Shown here in pieces: positions 1 through 5,409 of a stretch of 5,636 nucleotides of DNA; the first letter of the stretch is position 1; every line of letters begins with the position of its first letter. This DNA is from an uncultured Verrucomicrobiota bacterium (GTDB lineage Bacteria; Verrucomicrobiota; Verrucomicrobiia; Chthoniobacterales; SZAS-18). Location of the stretch: positions 1 through 5,636 of the forward strand of contig CALMVM010000159.1 of the NCBI GenBank assembly GCA_937873255.1. The letters run 5' to 3'. The notes beneath the pieces were generated by a model. The model saw only the letters and a program-made list of their open reading frames with translations, ran no database searches and was not told the origin of the DNA. Made by a program: the position numbers and the translations under genes.

Positions 1-486
1 GTCCACGTCCTGGGTGACGACCCGGTAGAACGTGGCGGCGGTGCCGCGAGGAGCGGTGAGCGTCTTGACGGTGCCGTCCCCGGTGAGCTGCACATTCGGC
101 GACAGGGAAGACCAGCCGTTGGGATTGGTCAGGTCGGTCGAAGACTGGACGACGTAGATCTTGCCGGAAACCGTCGGGACCGAGAGCGCGACGGTCGTGC
201 CGGTCAGAGCGGTCGCCGTGACCGCCAGTTTGGAAGACGCGCTGAAGGGATTGGTGCCGGCGGCGAGTTCCGCGCCGTTGGAAATGCCGTCACCGTCGTC
301 ATCGCGCGCGAGCCAGGCGGGATCGTTGGCCTGGGCGTCGGTGACGCCATAGAGCATTTTCCAAACGGTGGTGTTTAAAGCGGTGTCGATTTGAGCAGGC
401 GCAGCCGGGGCGGCAACGCCGCAAGCCAGCACAACGAGAAATAGTCGGACCAACATGAACGGGCGGGAATTCGCATCACGGTCCAT
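1..486 (-). CDS. Secreted protein with DDDGDG calcium-loop motif, N-terminal part (partial)
   Basis: The reading frame is open from the ATG at 486 to the window edge, giving 162 residues without a stop; the C-terminus lies outside. Residues 11-31 form a Sec signal peptide (hydrophobic core LFLVVLACGVA, then APAAPA before Gln32). Met11, at position 456, is an equally good start and would give a more typical signal peptide. Neither start has a clear Shine-Dalgarno site. After a short helical segment, residues 62-73 read DDDGDGISNGAE. This fits the DxDxDGxxNxxE loop of thrombospondin type 3 or EF-hand-like calcium sites, and is followed by AAGTNPF, a common continuation in verrucomicrobial exported proteins. 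Residues 86-162 are Thr/Val-rich beta-strand sequence (KIYVVQSSTDL, TFYRVV), like small beta-sandwich repeats found in large surface proteins. Export and calcium binding are inferred. The catalytic or structural role cannot be told from this fragment. Confidence 0.82.
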   Translation of the reverse strand, partial: MDRDANSRPFMLVRLFLVVLACGVAAPAAPAQIDTALNTTVWKMLYGVTDAQANDPAWLARDDDGDGISNGAELAAGTNPFSASSKLAVTATALTGTTVALSVPTVSGKIYVVQSSTDLTNPNGWSSLSPNVQLTGDGTVKTLTAPRGTAATFYRVVTQDVD

Positions 487-525
487 AAAATAGGGGGGAT
501 CGTCGGTACTGGGTGGAGGACGTAG

Positions 526-540
526 CTAACCGATGGGTAG
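526..540. promoter_or_regulatory. Imperfect inverted repeat, possible operator
   Basis: CTAACC-GAT-GGGTAG is a dyad with five of six arm positions paired. It lies 40-54 bases upstream of the minus-strand start codon at 486 and next to the proposed -10 element. Read on the minus strand it contains TACCCAT, which matches the TACYYMT heptamer bound by NarL/LuxR-type regulators. The second arm does not match a full NarL 7-2-7 site. A role as a regulator site is inferred from shape and place only. Confidence 0.25.
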
Positions 541-544
541 CACC

Positions 545-573
545 GTATTAGATTTGACTACAAAACAATACAA
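545..573 (-). promoter_or_regulatory. Weak sigma-70-like promoter candidate for the gene starting at 486
   Basis: On the minus strand TTGTAT (568-573) and TAATAC (545-550) are separated by exactly 17 bases inside the most A+T-rich part of the intergenic region. Each hexamer matches only three of six consensus bases, so the call rests on spacing, composition and place. It would give a leader of roughly 50 bases before the ATG at 486. Confidence 0.22.
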
Positions 574-766
574 AGTTTAAGATTGATCGTGCCGCGAGAC
601 AGAAATGGGTGCGTGCGGCGGTCAAGTCGGGCGTCAAATAAAATTTCCGCCGGGCTCACCCTCATTGCAGCATAAACCCTGCCGTGCTAGACAGCTTTCC
701 GCACTTGACAGAGACATGAAATTTCTCAGCGAAATTCGGAGCTGCCATTCCTCGAATGTGCATCTT

Positions 767-810
767 AAAAACGCGAAATGGCCGCAGGAATATCCTGCGG
801 CCATCATGCG
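767..810 (-). terminator. Rho-independent terminator of the TIGR02597/PEP-CTERM unit
   Basis: ATGGCCGCAGGA (778-789) and TCCTGCGGCCAT (793-804) form a perfect 12-bp stem with a three-base loop. On the minus strand the stem can extend past a small internal loop by three more pairs (CGC from 808-810 with GCG from 772-774) and then runs straight into five T residues (767-771 as A on the plus strand). It begins about 25 bases past the PEP-CTERM stop codon at 829. On the plus strand no T tract follows, so it acts in one direction. Confidence 0.85.
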
Positions 811-828
811 AAATGCGATGTCAGCGAA

Positions 829-1509
829 TCAAGCAGTACGAACGCGTCGGCACAAAACCATGCCGCCGAGAGCAGTCACCGCCAACACGCCCAATGCCAT
901 GGACGAGGGCTCGGGCACAACCGCCGGCGTGGTCAGGAAGGCCGCAGTCGCCTCAGCAGGGGTATGAGAGCCCGCGCCGAGGGCAGCCGCATCCGTTGTT
1001 TTGAAATAAAGCGCGTAGTTGTTGGTCGTCCCACCTGGCATCACCCAACTTGCGCTGCCATTTAGAGGCGCAACGTTACCTGTCTGATACGTGCCAAAGG
1101 AAGTTGCCGTGCTTGGCACGACGGTATTAGTCAAAGTCAGCGTAGGGAACCAGTAAAGAGCGATTGGATCACCACTGCTAAGATTTGCAAAGGTCCCACC
1201 CGTGGTGGCCGAGACGGTCAAGGCTAGAACGCCCGCAACGTTGTTGTTAGTCAAGTTGAAAGCGCCAAGAATCTGATCGTCATTGCCGTCAAGAAAGCTT
1301 CCGACCGACAGGCTAGCACCTGCGTTGATTGTTCCGAAGGTTGTGTTCGTCGTACTGGCAACCAACAAGCAAAGCCCAGTAGTTGGAAAGGCCGTAGTCG
1401 GTGAAGTCGTCTTGAGCTGATCCGCTTGCAAATCAAACGATACGCTGTAGCCGAATGCACGTCCGGCGAGGAGACTTGAAGCGAGCAAAATAAGAAAGGA
1501 GCGTTTCAT
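829..1509 (-). CDS. PEP-CTERM sorting domain-containing surface protein
   Basis: This 226-residue exported protein has a signal peptide at residues 1-20 (MKRSFLILLASSLLAGRAFG, cleavage before Tyr21). Its C-terminus is a classic PEP-CTERM signal: VPEPSS at 198-203, a hydrophobic span at about 204-220, then the basic tail RRVRTA. In PEP-CTERM systems this tail is recognised by an exosortase, which removes it while placing the protein at the outer surface; no exosortase gene is in the window. The mature part is Thr/Asn/Ser-rich with predicted beta structure. It has the blocks GLCLLVASTTNTTFG (45-59), DGNDDQILGAFNL (74-86) and PIALYWFPTLTL (115-126), which I recall from related verrucomicrobial PEP-CTERM proteins. 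The ATG at 1509 sits directly at the signal peptide, with no obvious Shine-Dalgarno site. It lies 45 bp behind the TIGR02597 gene, probably on the same transcript, and ends just before a strong terminator. The function of the mature part is unknown. Confidence 0.92.
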   Translation of the reverse strand: MKRSFLILLASSLLAGRAFGYSVSFDLQADQLKTTSPTTAFPTTGLCLLVASTTNTTFGTINAGASLSVGSFLDGNDDQILGAFNLTNNNVAGVLALTVSATTGGTFANLSSGDPIALYWFPTLTLTNTVVPSTATSFGTYQTGNVAPLNGSASWVMPGGTTNNYALYFKTTDAAALGAGSHTPAEATAAFLTTPAVVPEPSSMALGVLAVTALGGMVLCRRVRTA

Positions 1510-1554
1510 GCTGGTAGATTTCTGAATACAGTCTTTGTGATTTTTGGAGAACTC

Positions 1555-2808
1555 TCAGGGCGCAATAATCGGACGGTAGTTCCAAATGACAGACCGTGGA
1601 GAGGCGCTACCCCGTTTGCGGACGATAAATCCAACTCCGGCTTTCAAGATATCGGCATTGTCCAGCGTCGCAAAACCGTCCTGCAATGAGCGCCACCCGG
1701 CACCCCCAAAAGCCGTCCCGGTGTAATAGTAGTAAGTTTTGGCAGCCAGTTTATCGGTCCCGGTGGTCGCATTGTTGTAAACAAGTAACTGATCTCCGGC
1801 ACTCCCACCGATGACACTGGACCCTGTGAACGCACCAGATTCATAAAGGTTTGAGCCGGCGAGTGTCGTGTCGACAGCGACAGGCAACGCTACCGCGTTA
1901 TCTTGGTCCGTGTTGGCGGCCAGTGTATTTAGCACCGTGGCAATGTTGACGCCAATGGTCGAGGTGCCGTTCGATGTAGTTGCCGCAGCGAGCGTGGAAA
2001 CGCTGCCAACCGGTACAAAGCTCAGGGCATTCGCTGTATTATTGCGAAGGATGAAATAGGTTTCCGGGTAAAGTACTAAGTCGTCGTAAATGGTGGTGAA
2101 ATTGCCGAGAGCACGCCATCCTGGTCCGCCGAACGACGTACCGGAATAGTAATAATAGGTAGCCGCCGCCAACAAGTCTGTGCCGGCGGTCGTTTGATTT
2201 GGGATGAGTACCTGCGTCGTTGCGTTGTTAATCGTTGTGGTGCCAATCACGGATTGACCGACCGTGAGAGCGGTAGCAAGCGTCCAGTGGGGAATAATGC
2301 GGACCTGCGTTCCACTTCCCAGCGTGCTGACATCATCACCGTTGGTGCTGACCGTCAGTGCGCTCGTCGAGTTGTCAGCGATGTCGTAGATGGCACCCTC
2401 CTTGGTGCCACCCGTGACGTACGCGTAATATTTCGTGCTCTGCGTGCCCTGCACGTACTTATAGGCGCTCGCGGTGAAAGGCGTGCCCGAGAACGAAATC
2501 GTCCCCGTAGTGGAATTCACCGTGGCACCGCCGGTGGACGCACCGATGTAGGCGGGGGGGCGGGTGAAAGGAATGGTGAGGTTGGTGTCCGTGTTGGCCA
2601 AGCAACTCGTAGTGATGAACCCGACTGGGCTGGTCGCGGCGGAAGTAGATGTGCCCGTGTCGTTGGTGTTCAGCACGGTGTTCGTCACCGGCTTGACGAT
2701 CCGGGTGCTCCGCATGCCGACCTGTCCGGCGGAGCGTGGCACACCGGCCAACGAAAGTGAAACCGCGCTCAACAGCACGGCGGAGGGGAAAATCTTGGGG
2801 AGTTTCAT
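1555..2808 (-). CDS. TIGR02597 family secreted protein
   Basis: This is a 417-residue exported protein of the TIGR02597 family, a paralogous family of unknown function from Verrucomicrobium and relatives. The signal peptide is residues 1-29 (MKLPKIFPSAVLLSAVSLSL, cleavage near SAGQ). Family-type blocks follow: SPVGFITTSCLANTDTNLTI (60-79), IPFTRPPAYIGA (79-90), YVQGTQSTKYYAYVTGG (118-134), KEGAIYDI (136-143) and RIIPHWTLAT (170-179). The second half holds two copies of a 57-58-residue unit, Q199-R255 and Q340-R397, each with a YYYY run followed by a GWR motif. The whole is rich in Thr, Asn and Ser with little Lys, as in beta-rich surface proteins. The frame stays open upstream to 3141, but that extension is Arg/Lys-rich, lacks an export signal and would overlap the divergent esterase gene; the ATG at 2808 puts the signal peptide first. 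The PEP-CTERM gene follows 45 bp downstream. It has no PEP-CTERM tail of its own, so it may be a soluble or matrix partner; that is inference. Confidence 0.92.
   Translation of the reverse strand: MKLPKIFPSAVLLSAVSLSLAGVPRSAGQVGMRSTRIVKPVTNTVLNTNDTGTSTSAATSPVGFITTSCLANTDTNLTIPFTRPPAYIGASTGGATVNSTTGTISFSGTPFTASAYKYVQGTQSTKYYAYVTGGTKEGAIYDIADNSTSALTVSTNGDDVSTLGSGTQVRIIPHWTLATALTVGQSVIGTTTINNATTQVLIPNQTTAGTDLLAAATYYYYSGTSFGGPGWRALGNFTTIYDDLVLYPETYFILRNNTANALSFVPVGSVSTLAAATTSNGTSTIGVNIATVLNTLAANTDQDNAVALPVAVDTTLAGSNLYESGAFTGSSVIGGSAGDQLLVYNNATTGTDKLAAKTYYYYTGTAFGGAGWRSLQDGFATLDNADILKAGVGFIVRKRGSASPRSVIWNYRPIIAP
1618..2214 (-). repeat. Two-copy internal repeat within the TIGR02597 gene
   Basis: The first copy spans 2044-2214 (residues 199-255) and the second 1618-1791 (residues 340-397). 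The copies are offset by 141 residues and align with one single-residue gap. Shared positions include QVLIPN/QLLVYN, AGTDLLAAATYYYY/TGTDKLAAKTYYYY, SGTSFGGPGWR/TGTAFGGAGWR and YFILR/GFIVR. This is a duplication at protein level, and the DNA copies have diverged. Confidence 0.85.
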
Positions 2809-2909
2809 AAGTTGACTCGGTTCGGGAGATTGCCGCTTTCTTTCATGACAGAATTGCCACGAGAGCGCAAGTAAAATCGGAGCGTGATTCGTGCCACCAC
2901 GCGATTTTT

Positions 2910-2947
2910 TTGTAAGGGAATTGTAAGTGGAAGGAGCCGCCTTGTAA
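2910..2947. promoter_or_regulatory. Three phased TTGTAA direct repeats in the divergent control region
   Basis: TTGTAA occurs at 2910-2915, 2921-2926 and 2942-2947, with start-to-start spacings of 11 and 21 bases, close to one and two helical turns. The first two copies extend to TTGTAAG. They lie about 100-140 bases upstream of the TIGR02597 start and 120-160 bases upstream of the esterase start. Direct repeats of about 11 bp are typical of OmpR/PhoB-type response-regulator sites. Which regulator binds, if any, cannot be told. Confidence 0.35.
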
Positions 2948-2948
2948 A
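2921..2948 (+). promoter_or_regulatory. Sigma-70-like promoter candidate for the esterase gene
   Basis: TTGTAA (2921-2926) and TGTAAA (2943-2948) are 16 bases apart, and each matches four of six consensus bases. Transcription would start near 2955, leaving a leader of about 75-115 bases depending on the start codon. The elements coincide with two of the three TTGTAA repeats, so promoter and regulator-site readings of the same bases compete. Confidence 0.25.
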
Positions 2949-3068
2949 GACTCCCTCCCAGATTGATCGGAACCCGAGTCGCTACCGGTCGGAAATCGAC
3001 GTCGTCCATCGTTTTCGAGCGGCCACCTCTTGCGATGGGCGCGGGAAGTTTTAGGTTGTGGCTTCCCT

Positions 3069-4037
3069 GTGCGTTCGCCTTTTTTCTCAGCCAGGCGTCG
3101 CCATGATCGGGTGTTTTGGTGGGAGCTTGTCGCCGCAGCATGCATCATCACCCGGCTTTCCGCCCAAGAGCCCGCGCCGGGCATTTCAACCTCCGGTGAC
3201 CGAATGCTCCCGCCTCGCGAATATCACGATCTTGCCTACGTGCCGGGCGGCGACGCCAACCAGCGGCTTGACCAGATCGCGCCCGCGCTGTCGCAGTACG
3301 CCACGCCGTTGGCCCCGGTGATCGTCTGGATTCACGGCGGCGGTTGGGAACAGGGTTCCTACCACCAGAATCCGGCCCGCGCGATGGCCGCGCACGGCTA
3401 CGCGGTGGCGAGCATCGGTTATCGGCTCAGTTCGCAGGCGAAGTTCCCGGCGCAGATCGAGGACTGCCGGGCGGCGATCCGCTGGCTGCGCGCGCATTCC
3501 TCGGAATATCATCTCGACGCGTCGCGGATTGGGGTCTGGGGCGCTTCCGCCGGCGGCCACCTCGCCGCCCTGCTCGGCACTGCCTCGGCGCACAAGGCGT
3601 TCGACGTGGGCGACAACCTCGACCAATCCAGCGCGGTGCTTTGCGTCATCGACAGTTTCGGGCCCACCGACTTTTTGCAGTGGGGCGATCCGCCGGTGCC
3701 GGCCGCCTACAATACTCCCAACACGGCTCTGGCCCGGCTGCTCGGCGGACCCGTCGCCGACCGGGAAGCACTCGCCCGGCTGGCCAGTCCGGTCCATTTC
3801 GTGGACAAGGATTCCGCGCCGTTCTTGATCCTGCACGGCGAGAAAGACCCCATCGTGCCGATGCAGCAGAGCGTGGTCCTGGACGCGGCCCTGCGCCGGG
3901 CAGGCGTGGAGAGCACGCTGGTCATCGTGCCGGGCGGCGGGCACGGCGGGGCGTCGTTTGCCGACCCGAAATACCTTTCGCAAATGGCTGCGTTCATGGA
4001 CCGGCATTTGCGCAAACCGGCCGCTTCGACGCGCTGA
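3069..4037 (+). CDS. Secreted alpha/beta-hydrolase esterase, BD-FAE-like
   Basis: This serine hydrolase of the alpha/beta fold (322 residues from the GTG at 3069) resembles BD-FAE/acetyl-xylan-type esterases that remove acyl groups from small or carbohydrate esters. All expected elements are visible: HGGGW at 89-93 (oxyanion hole), GASAGG at 158-163 with nucleophile Ser160, Asp260 in EKDPIVP, and His292 in GGGHGG. Upstream, the segment around NQRLD matches the family's usual lead-in to the first core strand. An N-terminal signal peptide is likely (basic ARRRHDR, hydrophobic stretch ending LSA before Gln33), although a Glu interrupts the hydrophobic part. The start is uncertain: no in-frame ATG exists near the N-terminus. 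A TTG at 3030 would add 13 residues and a GTG at 3111 would remove 14; none has a good Shine-Dalgarno site. It is transcribed divergently from the TIGR02597 gene, with 102 bp to the next gene. The substrate is not determinable; a polysaccharide-linked ester is a guess from the family. Confidence 0.9.
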   Translation: MRSPFFSARRRHDRVFWWELVAAACIITRLSAQEPAPGISTSGDRMLPPREYHDLAYVPGGDANQRLDQIAPALSQYATPLAPVIVWIHGGGWEQGSYHQNPARAMAAHGYAVASIGYRLSSQAKFPAQIEDCRAAIRWLRAHSSEYHLDASRIGVWGASAGGHLAALLGTASAHKAFDVGDNLDQSSAVLCVIDSFGPTDFLQWGDPPVPAAYNTPNTALARLLGGPVADREALARLASPVHFVDKDSAPFLILHGEKDPIVPMQQSVVLDAALRRAGVESTLVIVPGGGHGGASFADPKYLSQMAAFMDRHLRKPAASTR

Positions 4038-4139
4038 GGCCGGCGGTGGTGAGTCCGCCCGCCACGACCGACGGGAAAGCAAGTTGCCGCTTTACCCTTC
4101 GACCGGCACGGGTTATGCATTGGGTGGGTTTTTGCAACC

Positions 4140-5090
4140 ATGTTTTCCCACGCCGCTCGTCTCCGCCACGTCGCCGTGGGTGCGGCTGGCCTCATGCTGG
4201 GAACATTGGCCGCCGCGCGGGCGCAGGATACCGTCTATTCCAGCAGCACGGACTTCGCCCGGTACGCCGAACGCCTGCGCAACAGCGCCGTCGGGCAGAT
4301 GCAGCCGCAGACGACGATCCCCACCAACGCCTACCCCGCGCCGGGCACGAACATGCCCCCGGGCACGCCCTTCAACCCGGCGGTGCCGTACCAGTGGAAG
4401 ACCAACATCGTCACGACGCTGTTCTGGATCGGCGAGCCGGCCGGCGGGAACAACCCGGTCAACAACGTGTCCTCGTCCTGGGACATGAATTGGGCGCAGA
4501 ACTTCGGCGGCCTCGACGATCCGAACCCCGCCAACCGGCGCGATTTCGTCCCGAGCAAATTCAAGCCTCGTCTGAATCCTTTCTATTTCGCTCTGCCCTA
4601 CAACGACGTGACCAAGGGATCGACCAAACCCGAGTCCCGGCTCGTCATTCCATGGTACGAGAACGCCTTCGTCGAGGAAGGCCGCAGCGTTTGCCGGGAT
4701 CGCTGGATCGCCATCCGCAACCCGCGCAACCAGCGCGTCTGTTACGCGCAGTGGGAGGACTGCGGGCCGTTCCGCACGGACCATTGGCAGTACGTCTTCG
4801 GTTCCGAACGGCCCCGGCCCAATTTGAACCAGGGCGCGGGCCTGGACGTTTCGCCGGCGGTGCGGGATTTCCTTGGGCTCAACGGCATGGACGTGACCGA
4901 CTGGAAATTCGTCGAAACCCACGAGGTGCCCCGGGGGCCGTGGTCGCTATACGGCGCGAATAACCCATTCGTGCAGCAGGGGCGCGGGCCGATTGACCCG
5001 GTGGCCAGCGCGACCGCGAAAGCCCCGATCACCGCGATGCCGACCCCCGCTCCGCAGACCGTCGGCGGACCGCAGGTTTCCGTGCATTGA
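4140..5090 (+). CDS. Secreted protein with RlpA-like double-psi beta-barrel signature
   Basis: This 316-residue exported protein has a signal peptide at residues 1-28 (LRHVAVGAAGLMLGTLAAARA, cleavage before Gln29). Residues 85-155 hold an aromatic-rich segment (TTLFWIGEP, SSSWDMNWAQNFGG, NPFYFALPYND) that I do not recognise. Residues 184-258 read like a double-psi beta-barrel: RWIAIRNPRNQRV (188-200), WEDCGPF (205-211), LDVSPAVRDFLGL (235-247), DWKFV (254-258). The order matches RlpA, where a VTN strand, a DRGP turn and an IDLS segment build the barrel. Asp207 would correspond to the conserved Asp of DRGP, and Asp236 to that of DLS. The tail from 284 is Pro/Ala-rich and probably disordered. 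Three cysteines (185, 201, 208) lie in the barrel and could allow one disulfide. RlpA cuts peptidoglycan in some bacteria; here only the fold is inferred. No SPOR domain is present. The ATG at 4140 lacks a clear Shine-Dalgarno site but directly precedes the signal peptide. The next gene begins 25 bp downstream. Confidence 0.78.
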   Translation: MFSHAARLRHVAVGAAGLMLGTLAAARAQDTVYSSSTDFARYAERLRNSAVGQMQPQTTIPTNAYPAPGTNMPPGTPFNPAVPYQWKTNIVTTLFWIGEPAGGNNPVNNVSSSWDMNWAQNFGGLDDPNPANRRDFVPSKFKPRLNPFYFALPYNDVTKGSTKPESRLVIPWYENAFVEEGRSVCRDRWIAIRNPRNQRVCYAQWEDCGPFRTDHWQYVFGSERPRPNLNQGAGLDVSPAVRDFLGLNGMDVTDWKFVETHEVPRGPWSLYGANNPFVQQGRGPIDPVASATAKAPITAMPTPAPQTVGGPQVSVH

Positions 5091-5093
5091 GCC

Positions 5094-5104
5094 GGGAAGG
5101 GGGA
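5094..5104 (+). promoter_or_regulatory. Purine-rich ribosome binding site deciding the start at 5116
   Basis: GGGAAGGGGGA ends 11 bases before the ATG at 5116. The same frame is open further upstream, with an ATG at 4993, but that longer form would overlap the preceding gene by about 100 bases and adds only Arg/Pro-rich sequence typical of an out-of-frame reading of G+C-rich DNA. This site supports the shorter start. Confidence 0.5.
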
Positions 5105-5115
5105 CGCCGATCCGT

Positions 5116-5394
5116 ATGTTGACCAAGGAAGCGACGCTCGATCTCTATTTCATGGAGGCGCGGGCGCGTCTGATCGACCTCGCCGCATTCCTGGATCGTG
5201 TCGAACGCGCGCCCGGCGAGGCGGACTTCCGTCTCGGCGCATTGCGGGCGGCGCTGGAGGAAATGGTCCGCCGCCCGGACGGCGCGGCCGAACGCGCGAA
5301 GGGCGTTCTCCTCGCGTTGAGCGATCCGACGACCGAACCGCTGTCGGCGGCCACGACGAAATCGGCCGTGGGCGCGTGGTCGGGACGCCTCTGA
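5116..5394 (+). CDS. Small uncharacterised helical protein upstream of an EboB-like hydrolase
   Basis: This 92-residue protein has no signal peptide or membrane segment, so it is probably cytoplasmic. It appears mostly alpha-helical. Residues 5-32 form an amphipathic helix (EATLDLYFMEARARLIDLAA, then FLDRVERA), and residues 37-53 a second helix (DFRLGALRAALEEMVRR). A third follows at about 56-68, then a loop SDPTTEPL (69-76) and a short tail ending in KSAVGAWSGRL. I do not recognise a named family. The base composition and codon use match the neighbouring G+C-rich genes. It sits 25 bp after the double-psi-barrel gene and 15 bp before the TatD-like gene, which suggests translation from one transcript and a role linked to that hydrolase. 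In ebo clusters the gene before eboB usually encodes EboA, which as I recall is considerably longer; whether this is a substitute or an unrelated partner is open. Confidence 0.75.
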   Translation: MLTKEATLDLYFMEARARLIDLAAFLDRVERAPGEADFRLGALRAALEEMVRRPDGAAERAKGVLLALSDPTTEPLSAATTKSAVGAWSGRL

Positions 5395-5409
5395 GGTTGC
5401 CAACCGTTC

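Larger units (their letters stand above)
487..828. other. Gene-free stretch: terminator at one end, promoter region at the other
   Basis: No convincing gene lies between the stop codon of the PEP-CTERM gene and the start of the next minus-strand gene. The right end (767-810) holds the intrinsic terminator listed separately. The left part (541-600) is A+T-rich (23 of 60 bases are G or C, against about 40 of 60 inside the neighbouring gene at 241-300), as expected for a promoter serving the gene that starts at 486. The middle (about 600-760) shows no hairpin or conserved element that I recognise. Confidence 0.7.

Noticed and set aside
705..710. Perfect TTGACA on the plus strand
   Set aside because: No acceptable -10 hexamer lies 16-18 bases downstream, and no plus-strand gene follows.
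605..967. A plus-strand open frame of 120 codons across the terminator
   Set aside because: It runs through the terminator hairpin and antisense into the PEP-CTERM gene, has no export or domain signal, and no ribosome binding site was seen.
2194..2760. A 188-codon plus-strand open frame inside the TIGR02597 gene
   Set aside because: It is antisense to a clearly recognised family member, and its Arg/Gly-rich translation is typical of a shadow frame.
2882..2911. GCGTG / CACGC stem followed by seven T residues on the plus strand
   Set aside because: It looks like a terminator, but the stem is only five pairs with an 11-base loop and no plus-strand gene lies upstream to end there.
2809..3141. 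N-terminal extension of the TIGR02597 gene to 3141
   Set aside because: The added 111 residues are basic and non-conserved in appearance, bury the signal peptide and overlap the divergent esterase gene and its control region.
4073..4097. Hairpin GGGAAAGC / GCTTTACCC between the esterase and the double-psi-barrel gene
   Set aside because: The stem is short with a bulge and is not followed by a T tract, so it is not supported as a terminator.
3186..4922. Long minus-strand open frames at 3186-4082 and 4113-4922
   Set aside because: They are antisense to the esterase and double-psi-barrel genes, with low-complexity Arg/Val/Gly-rich translations and no motifs.
3344..4963. A 539-codon plus-strand open frame overlapping the esterase and double-psi-barrel genes
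   Set aside because: It is Arg/Ala/Pro/Gly-rich throughout, has no domain motifs and runs across two well-supported genes in another frame. It is a by-product of the high G+C content.
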